A stretch of 64,000 nucleotides of DNA from Ehretia macrophylla (GCA_037974665.1 CM075770.1:3422501-3486500), one strand, 5' to 3'; counted from the stretch's first letter, positions 1 to 13,410 are shown. Notes: a model not told the origin generated them from the letters alone. A program made the numbers and translations.

Positions 1-3000
1 AAAAACAACTGCTGCCAACTCTAAATCATGTGTCAGATAGTTTTTCTCATGATCTTTCAACTATCGAGATGCATAAGCTATCACTTTCCCATTCTGCATC
101 AAAACACAACCCAAACTGACACGGGAAGCATCACTATAAATCACAAACCCTTTTGTCCCTTTTGGTAGAGCTAATACTGGTGCAGAGACGAGTCGTTTAT
201 TCAATTCTTGAAAGATGTCATCACAATCAGACTTCCATGTAAACTTGACACCTTTCTTTGTCAACCGAGTAAGGGAAGTTGTGATTCTGGAAAAATCTTT
301 TACGAACTTTCTATAATACCCAGCCATACCCAAGAAGCTACGAATCTCAGTTACACTTGTTAGTCTAGGCCACTTTGATACTGCTTCAACCTTTTGTGGG
401 TCTACTAAAATTCCTTCTCCTGATATTATATGACCTAGAAAGGCTACTTGTGACAACCAGAACTCACATTTCTTGAATTTTGCAAACAACATTTTCTCTC
501 TTAAAATTTGCAGTATAATTCGAAGATGTTGTTTATGTTCTGATTGGCTCTTTGAGTACACCAAAATATCATCGATGAACACCACAATGATTTGGTCTAA
601 AAATGGTTTAAAAACTCGATTCATCAAGTCCATAAAAGTTGCAGGTGCATTGGTCATTCCAAACGGCATTACTACGAACTCATAATGCCTGTATCTTGTC
701 CGAAATACCGTCTTTGGTATGTCTTCATCTTTAACTCGTAACTGATGGTAACCGGATCTTAAATCAATTTTTGAGAATACCCGAGCTCCTTGCAACTGAT
801 CGAATAGATCGTCTATGTAGGGCAGCGAGTACTTATTCTTAATAGTCACCTTGTTCAGTTCTCAATAATCTATACAAAGCCTCATGCTTCCATCTTTCTT
901 TTTCACAAATAGAACCGGAGCACCCCATGGTGAAACGCTTGGGCGTATTTGGCCTTTATCCATAAGTTCTTGTAATTGAACATTCAATTCCTTCAATTCA
1001 ACTGGTGCCATGCGATAAGGGGCTTTGGAGATAGGCGCAGTGCCTGGAATGAGTTCAATTTCAAATTCAATTTCTCAATGAGGAGGAAGCCCTGGAATAT
1101 CCTCAGGAAAAACATCGGGAAATTCATTGACGACGGGTATGTCTTCAAGTTTGGCTCTTTTTACTTTCGTGCTCATGATGCTAGCTAGGTAACCTATGCA
1201 ACCTTTACCCAAAAGCTTTCGTGCTTTTAGTGTCGAGATGATATGAGGGGAGAAAGATCTTCTTCCTTCAAATACGAGTTTGGATTCACCGGGAATACAA
1301 AATGTGACTCTCTTAGCAAAGCAATCTACGTGACCATGATAACGGGCCAACCAATCCATGCCTAAAATTACATCAAAGTCTTTCATAGCTAGACCCACTA
1401 AATTGGCAGGTAACTCGTGGTGTGCAATCAACACCATACAATTTTTATACACCGTATCAGTCATAACAGATTTACCTACCGGGGTTGTAACACACAAAGT
1501 AGCTTCTAAGGGTTCAGGCAATACAGACAAAATGATGCAAATCTAGGTGATACAAATGAAAAATTAGACCCTGTATCGAATAGGACGTGTGCATGCTCAG
1601 TAGAAATAGGAATGATACCTGCCACCAAGGCATCATCAGTAGGTGGATCATCATAGGTCATAGCAGAGACCCTGGTACGATTGACTGGTGCTCTTCCTTG
1701 ATCACGCCTCTGGTTTGGGCGAATAGGCGGCTGAGGTCCACCTTGAGCTCTGACTAGTGGTTGTGCGGTCATCTCAGGACAATCTCGAATAAAATGTTGA
1801 GTCGAACCACATCATAGGCATGCCCCTAGTTTCTTCCAACAACTCTCAGACGCATGTGCTTTCCTACAATGTTCACATACTACCGTTTCTTGTTTTTTGG
1901 TACTAGCAGTGTTTGACTTCTTTGTTCCACTCGAAGACCCTTGGTTATTTTGCCACTTTCCAGGGCCATCTTTTCTTTTGTTATCCTTGTTATTAAAATG
2001 TCGTTGCTTTTCAAGGATACACGATTCTGCCACCAATGCGGTACCACAGATCTTCTCAAAGCTACGACGTTGTTGCATTTTTACTCTCTCTTAGATTTCT
2101 AGCCTCAATCCTGCTTCAAACTTTTTGACTTTTATGTAATCACTTGTTATCATATCTGGAGCAAATTTGGCCAAGCTTAAGAATTTGTCATAATATTGTT
2201 CAACTGTTAAATCCCTCTACCTGAAATCCATAAGATCTGCTACTCTTTGATCTTTGAATGCGTCAAGACAGAACCTAGTTATCACCAGCTCACGAAAATC
2301 CCTCCACGTAAAAGGCCTTGATAAGCCATTTACAATATTTGTCCACCATTCTAAGGCCCTGCCGGAAAATTCATGGGCTGCAAAGTGAACTTTTTGATCC
2401 TCAGTAAATTCCACAGTTAGGAACTTATTTTCCATTGATGCCAACCAATCATGGGCGTCTTGAGGCCTACCTTCTCCGCTGAAATATAGAGGTTGTAGCC
2501 CAAGAAATTCTCTCAAGTCGGCACAATCTGTATTCCGCCTTACAATGATTGGAGCTGGGTTTGGGGCAAGGATAGTACCTAATTGCCTTAACAATGCTGC
2601 TGCGATTGAGTCTGCATCCAAATGGATGCCCGGTACATTCTGAAATGCAGTTGTCATAGCCAGTGTTGTCATAAGATAAGGCATGGTTGTGGGTTGTGAC
2701 ATAAATTGTGTTGCAACAATAGGTTGCATAGTCGGCATAGACTATGGTGGCAGCATGGTCGACAATGATGGCATTAGAATCGTTGGTATTGTGGGGACTG
2801 CCGGAGTTACAATTTCAGGTATGGTTGGGAGTACCTGAGTTGTCTGGGATAATGATGTGAAAATTACCTCAGGGATTTCCATTTCCATAGATTGTGGGAT
2901 CAGGTTAGACTGATCAATCATTCGAGGAACAACACGTGGAACAGGTTCTGAGACTGGATCATGCTGAGGGACTGGATTACTGGGTCCTGCAGAGGTTGGG

Positions 3001-3240
3001 TTGACACTCAAGTTTCTGACACGGGGACGTAAGGCACAACCTCCAGGGACAAGGTCAGCCAAAATAGTGTTGTCATTTTGACGATTGTCGTTCGAACTTG
3101 CCATCGCTTTGCTGTCACATAGAATGCAAAAATACAATCAGTACAAATCAAAAGTTAGAGTATAACCAGATTCACACAAAATATACTTTACACTTCATTC
3201 TACCCATATCCCACCTAGGTGTAATGATTAGGAACTTAAT

Positions 3241-3252
3241 GCTCTGATACCA
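3241..3252 (-). other. Primer-binding site, initiator tRNA-Met type
   Basis: The minus strand reads TGGTATCAGAGC, the standard complement of the 3' end of plant initiator tRNA-Met. It lies five bases inside the LTR edge and fixes the element's orientation. Confidence 0.85.
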
Positions 3253-3257
3253 TCTTA

Positions 3258-5316
3258 TGTCAGCACCCCAAAACCGTCCTGTGGAACAAGTTCAGGGCGT
3301 GACATGCCGCGATCCCAAGAGGTGTAACCTCTTAAGCACGCTAGGCTATACTAGTGCAAACCACAAGAACAAACCAGAGTACTACATTCCACAATAAATT
3401 AAATCATTGTTACAATCATTTTCCAAATCATAAATTTAAACTTGATCCACAAATCGTTACATTAATCAAGCCACACCGATAAACTTAAATAGAAATATCA
3501 AATCTCCAAATTTCAATCCCATAGTCTTATTTATTTCTCCATGTTGACTACCCCGCTCGCAACCCGAGTCATCACATTTACTCTATCGAATCTGAAAAGA
3601 AATCAGGCGGAAGCAAAAGTGGTGAGTGAACAAAAGCTCAGTAAGAGAAAAACTTTCCCAAAGAATATGGTAATGATGATGAAATGGACAAACAAAATAA
3701 TCTTAATGATCGAACGAATAAAAGTACAAATGATAAACAAGCAAACTGACAAGCAAATAAGGACACAAGTACATATGAAAATAATTTCAAACTAACGTAT
3801 TATAATCCTCATACTATATCAAAACGAAGGGTATTACGCCCTCATCGGGCCAGGCAAGATGATGAGTATTATGCCCTCTTCATGCAAACAGATTCATATC
3901 GAGGTATACAGCGAGGACAAGTTAAATACACGTTACATAGTTTGAATCATTATCATAAAAGTAGTAGTAATAATAATATTAGTAGTACTAAAATAATAAT
4001 GTTAATAATTGATTTATTGGTCAAGAAAAATAAAAAGGACAATACTAACATATTGACCAAAAATTAAAGTAAATGACATAAATACTTATCAAGATATACG
4101 AGTGGATCACTTCGGGTAATCTAAAAGAAATAGATTATTCCAGAGTAAAATAGTCACGTTAATCGAATAAATAAATGAAACTTATAAATACGTGACATAG
4201 GAACGAAATACTCTAAAAATTTAGATAAGACGAAAAGGACAAATAAAATAAAAATAGCATATGAACCAATAAAAATATTATATGAGCTAATATAAATATT
4301 ACAAGAAATATAATATTATTTGGAGTTTCTATAGAAGCCCAAAAAGAAGTAAATAGGAAACTCAAGCAACGAGACATTTTTAGTCATGACATGAATATAA
4401 TCAAGCTTTTATGCAACGAACATGCCATACATTTAATCCAACGAATTAAAGTTGAATTTAAGCTATTTTTCAACGATCGAAATTTTCTAACAGTAATATT
4501 ATATATGAGATAATTGGATATAAAATAACGAGTTTATGAGGATAACGAACCTATAAATACTACGATTATACGGATACGAATACATGAGCGAAATTTATTC
4601 CAAACAGATTCAAAGGAAGACTAGTAATTAGAGAATTTTTTTAAAAATATCGTACGTACACAATAACCAAAAATAACGAAACAAGCTTATGAAAGAAATA
4701 ATCAAACGGATAAAATGACGAAATTGATACGAATACATGAACAAAATATATTCTGAATATATCTGAAAAAAGGCTAGTAGTCAAAATAAAAGAATTTCAC
4801 TTATCTCGATTTTACGATAATATTTTTTTTATTCAGTCACAAACCTACAAATTTCATCAAAACTCTCTTTTCGTTAACTCTCAATTTACTTAATCATTTT
4901 TCCTAAAATATTTTAGAATAAATAAAGCATTCAAAATTATATAAATCAAAAGCCTAGCATCGCACCTTATTGAAATGGGTGAAAATATTATGCACTAATG
5001 GACTCTTTCTTCTTCTGCTATTGCTACTGCCGAAAGAAAGAGAAAAAGAAAAGAAGTGAAACGAAATTAGAACGATTTGCACTGCAGATGAGCTTTTCTC
5101 TCGTTTTGGGATTTGCAATGTTTGGTTTAAATAAAATCATTTTGTCAATTGAGGTGATTAAATTATTCTGAACAGGGAACGTTTGCTTAGCAAATTAGAA
5201 AATAGTGGGGAACAAAGTTGTCAACTTTGTTGAGTATAAAGAAAAAGCTGTTGCAATTGAAAAAAGTGGTGGCCTAAAGGCCATTATTAATCATAATAAT
5301 AAATAAAAAAATTACA
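3258..5316 (-). repeat. 5' LTR of the Ty3/gypsy element
   Basis: AT-rich stretch of about 2.06 kb directly next to the primer-binding site. On the plus strand it opens with TGTCAGCACCCC at 3258, which is the 3' end of the LTR in element sense. The outer end is placed at the ATTACA near 5311-5316 because it gives a TGT/ACA pair. The partner LTR is outside the window, so this edge is unverified. It shares a GTGAGTG...CTCAGTAAG-like segment with the solo LTR inside the LINE, which suggests related lineages. Nothing host-like is seen here. Confidence 0.6.
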
Positions 5317-5578
5317 AGTACCTTGGAATTGAGATCCAACGCCACTATGCATTACACAATCATTCTTAATGAACCTCCCCAGTATAATACTACAGGAATG
5401 AGTAAAGATCATCACAATTTGCCAGCAAATATCAGACAACGGCCATTTTCTATTTGGACACCGCTGCCCAAATTGTCTTTATTACAACAAAGCAACCCAA
5501 TTCTTGACTAAACAAAAGAGTAACAGTACAAAACAGACGATGATGTAACCAGAAAAGATCTCTCTAGACATACATATT

Positions 5579-7347
5579 CTATGGGTGGACTTTAATCTGT
5601 TGTTGAGGTTGCATCATCTGCAGATTCAATCTAGAGCATGGTCGAACCATCTCTCCTGCTAATGGAATTACAGGCAGGTTATCACAGTTGCATATCTCAA
5701 TCATGAACCCATCTGGGTCATGGAAGAACAGCTGATCCACGTATATTCCTCCTTCTTCTACCTGCTGGCGCACGTACTTTACCCCCATTTCGATCAGTTT
5801 CTTCTCCACTGCACCCATGCTTTCACACTGCCCATAAACAACAAAAGCGTTTTCCTTATTAGTCTAATCGTGGAGACTCCAAGATGTCACGTGTCAGCTT
5901 TGAATTAGTTAAAAAGTTAATTTTTTTTTAATAAGTTCCAATTAGATTAATCTAGACTATGTTTTCTACAAGTGATCTCTGTGTGATAAGATTTGATACT
6001 TCTAGTATGAGACTATGAGTATAAAAAGACTCTTCAACATAAAAAGAGGAAAACAAAGAAAAAAAAAGTTGTACTAACACATTAATTTTTTTATTTTTTA
6101 TTTTGCTCGGCTACTAACACATTAATTTATTCCATGAACTAGCCAAAAGGTTTCAACCATTATTTTAAATTTGATTGATTTTGTCTTTTGGAAATTAAAA
6201 AGATTTTGTGGTTGTACTATGTGCTCACAGTTCATTTTCTATACTCAACCTGGTAGCACTGTATCAATCAAAGCCTAACGGGTCCAAAGGAAACTGACAA
6301 GGTATAGGCGTGTCTTGTCTTAATCTATAGCTTCTCTCCTGAACTCTTTTTTCTTTCTAGAACTCTTTATGTATAGATTGTGTCCAGTGACTTCATAGAA
6401 TTGTGCTTTCGTAAGGCATTCGATCATCCGACTTATTAATATATATGTTGGGTGTGGCATATATTTCACAATCAGATGACCGTTCTATCATATAAGAAGT
6501 AAATAATAACACTAAATAATCAGTGAAACAATAAATACCTGAAAAGATATATGATTATCCTTAGGATTAATTTCAGTTTTCTTTGGCATGTTCTCTGGGT
6601 CTTCTGATTGCAATAGATGTATTCCAATTCCATAACTAAACAGCCTGCACATACAAGAAACTTAAGATAATTAAATCACATCATCTCAACCCAGAAATTG
6701 TCTTGATGCAAAAAAAAGAAAAAAAAAACCCAGAAATTGTCATTCATCATTAGACAGGTTGCCATTAATCCGTACCCAATGACACTCACATTGACGGTGG
6801 GAATATGGGTCCCACGAGTGCAGAGAGCCATTCTAGAGTAATTCAAGAATTTTCGTCATTAGACATCTAATAGAATTGGAAAATTGTCTCTATTAATTCA
6901 TGTTTCTAAATTTATCATAGCATATTTTACTTCTTTCATGACAAGAAATTTGTTTCGAATTAAGAGTTAGTCTACTAGTAAATCGTTTAGAACATGGGAG
7001 AATGTTTGCTCACGTTTCCTTGGAGCCAAGGAAAGAATTTCGATAGTGTTAGTCTCACTAGACTGAACTATAACTAAATAGGACAATTCCCACCCCTGAT
7101 AAAAGCCCAAAAAAGTTTCTCGTCATAAAAAAAAAAAAAAAAAAACAATTGTGTTATTAGGTAAGTGAGACTGTGAGAAGCTATGAAGTTACCATGCTCC
7201 ATCAAAGTTGAAGGATCCAGGTCTCCTGACCGGGACAAAACCAAGAAGATTGGTGTAGAAATCAATCGATTCCTCAACTGATCTGCATACAAGTGAGATG
7301 TGATTTAAAGATGTCAAGTGCAATGGGTTGCCCATATTTCCTTTCAT
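5579..7347 (-). CDS. Glyoxalase I-like (VOC superfamily) protein, 3 exons
   Basis: Exons by eye: 7193-7347, 6539-6644 and 5579-5827, with GT/AG junctions, giving 169 aa. The protein starts MKGNMGNPLHLTSLNHISLV and ends at a TAG at 5579-5581. It is a single short vicinal-oxygen-chelate unit: paired beta-alpha modules begin at NHISLV (H16) and NHISFQ (H83), with IHLL (H61) and MIEI (E131) in the usual metal-ligand positions. From memory it closely resembles the Arabidopsis At1g80160/At1g15380 glyoxalase group. Members are annotated as lactoylglutathione lyase-like, acting on methylglyoxal-glutathione adducts, but many plant VOC proteins of this size have unproven substrates. A second in-frame ATG (7333-7335) could also start translation. 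The reading frame is intact. A probable TATA box lies about 165 bases upstream. Confidence 0.92.
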
Positions 7348-7509
7348 TTTCAAATGATATCAAGAATTGTACTATGAGAGAGAGAGAGAGAGATGAAAAC
7401 AATGCTTTGTGTGGATGTGGAGACAGCAGAGGAGATAAAATCACTGTTGAAGAGCAGGGCCTTGCTTGAAGAGAAGTGAATATGTGAAAATGATGATGAC
7501 TACGGATGA

Positions 7510-7518
7510 TTATATAGA
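7510..7518 (-). promoter_or_regulatory. Probable TATA box of the glyoxalase-like gene
   Basis: The minus strand reads CTATATAAT about 165 bases before the ATG at 7347, leaving room for a 5' UTR of roughly 130 bases that includes a CT-repeat tract (7378-7393). Position and composition fit a plant core promoter; no transcript evidence is available. Confidence 0.5.
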
Positions 7519-7685
7519 CCACCTGATCAGGGCTGTTCATGTGACCACTTGTGAGGTTTCAACTTTCATGCCCACGTTTCGAATGTTGGATACCTTCGAC
7601 ACGTAGGTTCCACGTTGCTGACTAGGATCACTGTTTTACAGCTATCAATTATTGGGTCCTCATCCCTCAACCACGTCAGGTAATT

Positions 7686-8077
7686 AAGTTGTGTTTGACT
7701 TAATTGTAAAATTTTAATTTTTGAATTTTAAAATTTTTATTAAAAATATTGTTAAATAAAAGTCGTTAATTATTTAGTTTATGTTAAGTAATATTGGGTT
7801 TTTAAAAAAAATTTAAGGGCAATATCGAGTTTTCAAAAATATGGAGTTATATATTTGAGAGAAAAAAAAACAGCTTCCTGTATCATGTAAAAATAATTTT
7901 ACAAAAGTCTTTTTTGAAAAATTTTAATTTGGAGCTTCTTATTTTTGAACTTTTTTTAGCTTTAGCTTTTGTTAAAAGCTCTTTAAATGCCCAAAATTAG
8001 GCCAAACAAGTTAGCTTTAATTTCTAAACTTAGAGAAAGTACTTTTAAGTGTCCAAAACTAGGCCAAACAGAACCTT
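7686..8077. mobile_element. hAT-like MITE remnant
   Basis: Non-coding AT-rich block of about 390 bases upstream of the glyoxalase-like gene. Its ends are imperfect inverted repeats: AAGTTGTGTTTGACTTAA on the left, and AAGGTTCTGTTTGGCCTAG on the reverse strand at the right. The TGTTTGGC-type terminus is common in plant hAT MITEs. No clear target duplication was found, so the family call is tentative. Confidence 0.45.
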
Positions 8078-8490
8078 CATGTTTTCCAACTGTATTTTGC
8101 AACATTTGTCATGCATGAGAATTATTATAAAAATTTTCGGTGTAATATCCGAAATAATATAAAATAATTTAGATTTCTCTTGAATTTAAAAAAAAAAAAA
8201 AAAGAGAATTCAATATCTAAACATAAATAACGTTATGATATTACGGGAGATCTAATAATTGACATCATTATAATGAAATAATTTATACAATTTATAATTA
8301 TTATCTCTCTTTCACAATATTATATATTATAAGGTGATTCAAATTATGCAGACTCTGATTGTGACAAACTCAACGTGAAAAATGACCGTTCTTTTTTCTC
8401 TACGTATTTTAATTTCTTTTTCCTATTTTATTCTTTGGGTTGGTGGGTGAGGTGGATAGTGACTTTTTTTTTTTCTTTTTCTCTCAATTG
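8078..8490. other. AT-rich intergenic stretch
   Basis: No supported gene. It holds an A-tract near 8190-8204 and low-complexity AT sequence only. Confidence 0.6.
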
Positions 8491-8890
8491 AATTGATTAG
8501 GGTAATTTATTGAAATGATTTTAAATCTTTATTTTTTTTACATTTAAATCTTTTATCTTTTATTTTGGACAAAATGGTCATTCATCTTTTATTTTAGTGA
8601 CAGCTGTTAGTCCTTGTAGTAACATCTGTCAAAAAATAAAGTTAATGAGCGCGTAGATGGCACGTTGAGGATTATCATGTGACAATTTTAGAAAATGTTT
8701 TATGCTTGTATTTTACAATGTAACAATTTTACCCGTAAAGATTTGTGCATTTTATGGTTACGTGTCATCCACGTGCTCACTAACGTTATTTTTTTATATA
8801 TGTTATTCTAATAAGTAACATTTGTCACTAAAATAAAAGATGAAATATCATTTTATTCAAAATAAAAAATAAAAGACTTAAATATTGAAA

Positions 8891-11800
8891 GAGTAAATGC
8901 CTCCATTAATCCTTAATGTTTGGCCTTTGGGATATTTTGGTCCCTTATCTTCAAAAGTGAGTTTTTTAGTCTTAAAGTTTAGTTAGTGGGACAACATTAA
9001 TCCTAAGAGCCAACTCGTTTAAAAAATAAACGGTTTTAACATGTGTCATCTACGTGACTGTTATTCTCCAAACTAGTTGAGGGCAAAATTGGTATTTTGA
9101 TGGGGTTTGAATCTTTACCTTTGTGACGAACCAGTCACGCGAAGCTTTGAGGGAGGGCAGCGCATTATTATTGTGGGAAACCAGATAAGGTGAAAATTTT
9201 GTAGACTGATTAGAATTCGGGACAAAAGTTTGTTGGCTATGAGAAGTACGACAACGGTGAATCATGCGAGTTTTTTGATTGTTTAGCCCCTTATATGTGG
9301 AACCGTAGCAAACAATTAACCCCTGGAATGAACCAGCGGGAAAGACGAAGTTCATGTTAAAGTTGTTGTTGATTTTGTTCCTATGCTTGATGATGATGAT
9401 GATTACTGCTTATGTGATGTTGTTAGCTTGTGTAATGTTCGAATGTACCTAGCTTGTTGGCCTGTTAGAAAGGTGATGTCTGAATGTAAGTTGTTGATGC
9501 TGTTGTGACTCTGTTAATGCAAAGGCATAATTCCATTTACTACAATTTTGATTGCTTTTCTTCTATCAATGTTGATTGCTTTTCTATTATAATTGTTGTA
9601 TTTGGATCTGTTTCTGCTTTGGATATGATATAAAATCAGTGATATGCCATCACATTTTTAAAGTATTGCATTGCAGTAGTTTGAATATTGTAGTAGACTC
9701 GAGCTTTGCTTCTAAACACATTAGTTAAAAGAAGCCTTAGCAGTTGTTAAAATCTCTTTAAATTCCTGTTTTATGTGTTGATTTAGTCATAGTTAACTAT
9801 TCAAATATCCAATCATGTACAGGTAAGAATTCATTCTTCAGCTATTTAATTAGTTGGACTTTCAAACTGATTTATTCTCTTAATGCTATTAAGTGAAGAA
9901 TTGTGTTAGAATTTGTGACATTTTTTCCAATTGAATCTATTGCACCCAGTAATCGTTTAGTCGCAAAGAAGAAGAAATGGGGAGCATCTTGAAGTAAAGA
10001 GATCTCTTTACTACTTGTTATATTTTATGCTTGTTACATTTTATGTTCCCTTTTAATCGCATTTTGCTGCTTAGATGAACTACATGGCACAAAACTCTTC
10101 AACATTCAGGAGGGCACTATTCAGAGGTGGTATCAAAGCAAATGTAGTATAATAGTTGCAGAAAGTGGTTATGAATCAATGTTTTTCTTCATTTTCTGCT
10201 TCTCGTTGCCTATGATCTGCACACATTCTTCTTTCTTCCTAATTTTATATCGCAATTGTTGACAGGCACATAGTCCTAACACTACCATGGAAATCTGAGT
10301 TTTGATTAAAAAGTCAAGTGATATACGCGCAAAAAAAAACAAAAAAAAAAAAAAAAGAATCCAACTTTGGACTTAAAACATAGAAAAAAGCCATTTCACA
10401 TGCTTTTAAAAGTAGAATCTAGTACAAAAAGACAAAAACATCAATACTAGAGTATAGTAATCCAATATGATTGTCTGCATTGACCAAAAAAAAAAAAAAA
10501 AATGGTTGTCTGCCATCATAGCGTTATGGCATTACAAAAACACCAAAAGTAGGACATAAAAGTTAAAGGTTGTCTGCCATTACATATAAAATATTCCCAC
10601 CATAAAACAATCCATCAGAGAAAAACACCCATTAGCATCTACTTTGAAGTAGCAGAATTGTCATTCCCAGAAATCGCTCCATCATGGTTGGTTGAAGTTT
10701 GCAGGCTGTAGAGTGGTAAGACTCACACAATTCTGACCCTTCCAAGTGTATAGAGCAGTTTTAATGCTTCTTGATCCGAGGTTGAATGAGCTTGAGCTGG
10801 TACCAGGAATGGAACCTCTAATGTGCACTCCAGATCCGACAGGGATGAATGGAGGCCTTCTTGGTTGGCTAGGTATGTCCTGTATGTCAAGTGAAATCAA
10901 TATTAGTAGTATGTGAAAGGAGGTATTTAAAGGTATTACATAACCAATAAAAGTGCAAGGCTAAGACAAACCTTTTTGCACCCACAATTGTGCTTAGTAC
11001 ACAAGCTTCTAATTTGGAAATCATCATTCTCCTTGACATGAGCTTGCATATAAGAACCAACTTACATCTTTTGCCATTACATTTAGCCTTCACTCTATCA
11101 TTATCATTCTTTACAAACTTAACATCTCTAGACCATAAGCCTTAATTGCCTGTTTCAGCTCCTCAGAACAACTAAATAACATGCCGACTACAAATTTTGG
11201 GCCATCCATATCTACATTATAAGCTCTAAATTTCTTGAACTTTTGATGTGTTTTTCCTCCCTCATTATCATCTGATGAACTATCCAAACTATTAAGATCT
11301 TCATCAGAATCAGTTTCTGAACCACTGTCACTAACCTCAATATCCTTGCCATAATCTACATCATTGGTTGTTTGTCCAAACCATGGTCTCTTATCCTTTT
11401 TCTTACTCTGATCTTTTGTATTACAAAACCCAACCCATTCAACACCTTCATCAATGTTTATCCTCATAAAGCTTATCATCATCATCATCTTCACTCACGT
11501 CGTACATACTGTCGGCCAAACTTGGAGTCATCACTGCTATCATATTCATCATCCCTATCCTCACCATCCCTACCTTCAGCAATTGAATTAATGTAAATTG
11601 ATAAGGATGTTGATTGTAGCAGCAATTACATACTTATATACATAGATGAGACATTATGTAAAAACATACATACAACACAACATAAAAGCAAAAAAAAGAA
11701 AAATCGACTAATTAACTCAAATACATAAAGGAATTGCATGCATACTTCAGATTGTATATAGGCATGTATTGTAATCATCTGATATTAGTAAATGGTTTTT

Positions 11801-12415
11801 TTGTTTCAGGTTGAGCTAAATCTGTAAGAACATTAATTAAGCAGAAAGAAGAAGAGAGACATTAAGCAATGGTTTCTTGCAATACAACAATTGAAAAACA
11901 GAAAGAAGAAGCGACATTAAGCAATCGCGATTGTAAACATATGTATATGTGTGTACGCCAAAAATATGTATATATGTATGACTAAGCAATCATGATTGTT
12001 AACATGTAAAATTACACTTATTGTACCGCGAATCATCATCAGATGTATCCATATGCATACAATCGCGACGATATTGATATGGGATTTCTCAGTTTCACAG
12101 GAAGATTGGCCTAATTAGAAAAACCCTAGAGCAAACTCTTAAGAAACCATTTGATTTTCTTTTTGTCGATTTCTAAGCTTATACCCAAAACTATTTAGAC
12201 CCCATCAAAATACCAGTTTCGCCCTCAACTAGTTTGGAGGATAACAGTTGCGTTAATGACATGTGATAAAATCGTTTATTTTTTAACAAAATTAGTTTTT
12301 GGAATTAACATTGTCTCACTAACTAAATTTTAAAAATTAAAAAACTTATTTTTAAAAATATGGGACAAAAATGTCCCAAAAACTAAATATTAAAAACTAA
12401 TAAAAGTATTTACTC
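8891..12415 (-). mobile_element. Mutator-like element (MULE), about 3.5 kb, internally deleted
   Basis: The terminal inverted repeats are about 216 bases (8891-9106 and 12198-12415), starting GAGTAAAT on both ends; the inner TIR edge holds a well-conserved CTCCAAACTAGTTGAGGGC segment. The element is flanked by ATATTGAAA (8882-8890) and ATATTAAAA (12416-12424), a 9-bp target duplication with one mismatch, and it lies inside the older MITE. Inside, on the minus strand, are remnants of a MuDR-type transposase. The segments 9107-10680 and 11500-12197 show no recognisable coding sequence beyond an acidic stretch just upstream of the transposase remnant. It is probably non-autonomous. Confidence 0.85.
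10682..11494 (-). pseudogene. MuDR-type transposase remnant
   Basis: Three adjacent coding remnants, read right to left. The first (11494-11111) has an Asp/Ser/Glu-rich stretch followed by FVVGMLFSCSEELKQAIKAYGLE, matching the start of the MuDR N-terminal DNA-binding region (pattern: VGM-F-eelk-AI--Y). The second (11093-10887) continues it in shifted frames as KCNGKRCKLVL with a later Cys/His pair, as in the C-x-C-x-W zinc-like segment. The third (10900-10682) is a Pro/Ser-rich tail like the C-terminal end of MULE transposases. The catalytic DDE core and SWIM zinc finger are absent, so a large internal deletion has occurred. Stops and frame changes make it non-functional. Confidence 0.7.
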
Positions 12416-12468
12416 ATATTAAAAAGGCCAAAAATATAGACCATTTCAATAAATTTCCCAAATGATTA

Positions 12469-13410
12469 TATCATTTCAGTTTCGAAACTGGTACTTTACT
12501 TTTTCGAACTTTACCTTTCAAAACTAGTACTTTACTTTTCCGAACATTACCTTTTCTCTTTTATATATGTTTATCTTTAGGACATAGCATGGCAGATATT
12601 TTTATTCAGTGGGTTAAACTCATATGATCTAATATTTATGTATATAATTTTTTTTTTAGTGGGATTAAATTGATTATTTTGTATAAAAATATTTTTAAAA
12701 TACACATATTTTTAACAAAATTTTAGAATAAGTAAAAGTTATAACTTTGCTCGTCGTAAAGGAGTTACATCTTTATCTTTCTGTGACTGAATGTGTTCCA
12801 TCTCCGCCAAAAAAAAGAAAAAAAGAACAAACGTGCTCCATCATGCAATTTTAAAAATCAATTTAGAATAACTGGAAGAGATTATATGTATGCTTAAAGC
12901 TAGGCGATAAAGCAGCAAACACAATTATGACCTCCTTGGCTCCTAAGCATCACTCCTAGTTTGCAATTACTGAGCTTCGATACTCTTGTTGAAGTTTGAT
13001 GACGATAGATTTTAGGGTTGGTTCTAAATTTTTTGTTCTATGTGACTGGAAAAATAATTTCAGTGAGAACAAATTTAATTGTTTTAGTCTAATACATTCA
13101 ATTTGCACACATTTAATTTTCAAAAAAAATTTAAGGTGAGTTGGGTGCATGTAGCTCCACCCATGATGGATTTGTTGGGAAGAGGGAAACCTCACACATA
13201 AAAACAACGAAAACGACACAAGATTTTAATGTGGCATGTCTATTTTTCTACCTCTACAGTAATTTGTCATTATGAAATAATCAGCACATGTTATGTTTTT
13301 ATGTACGAAAAAGTTTAAAATATCTTCACATAAGACAAACAGAAGACTATAACCTGATTAGGATGGTAGTAACTGAAAAAAGGCAATTGGTTTGCTACTT
13401 TGCTTAAACT
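12469..13410. other. Intergenic, no gene seen
   Basis: AT-rich. It contains a short duplicated phrase near 12480-12550 (CTTTACTTTTYCGAAC-like, twice about 48 bases apart). No supported coding sequence or RNA gene. Confidence 0.6.

Larger units (their letters stand above)
1..5316 (-). mobile_element. Ty3/gypsy LTR retrotransposon, partial fossil
   Basis: Minus-strand element truncated by the left window edge. Reading leftward from the LTR (about 5316 to 3258) come a tRNA-Met type primer-binding site, a gag region (about 3130-1810) with a retrotransposon-gag type core near 2300-2500 and a zinc-knuckle-like Cys/His cluster near 1820-1890, an aspartic protease region (about 1770-1080) containing LFDTGS and GMDWL, and a reverse transcriptase (about 1070-61) containing [10 protein letters not shown]. 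The protease-RT order and these motifs are those of the Ty3/gypsy superfamily. RNase H, integrase and the other LTR would lie left of position 1. The coding region is broken in several places, so this is an old, inactive copy. The outer LTR edge is an estimate. Confidence 0.9.
8500..12459. mobile_element. Mutator-type MITE (about 426 bp) split by a second MULE
   Basis: The outer element is two pieces, 8500-8890 and 12425-12459, separated by a later insertion. Its ends are inverted repeats (GGGTAATTTATTGAAATG at 8500-8517; GGGAAATTTATTGAAATG on the reverse strand ending at 12459). The left piece is itself largely palindromic, with an arm near 8560-8600 reversed near 8825-8875, so the TIRs are long (roughly 170 bases). 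The flanks are AATTGATTA (8491-8499) and AAATGATTA (12460-12468), a 9-bp duplication with one mismatch as expected for Mutator-like elements. It has no coding capacity. Confidence 0.8.

Noticed and set aside
7274-7540. 88-codon minus-strand ORF near the glyoxalase-like gene
   Set aside because: It covers the 5' UTR and first exon in a different frame from the conserved NHISLV protein; the true frame starts at 7347.
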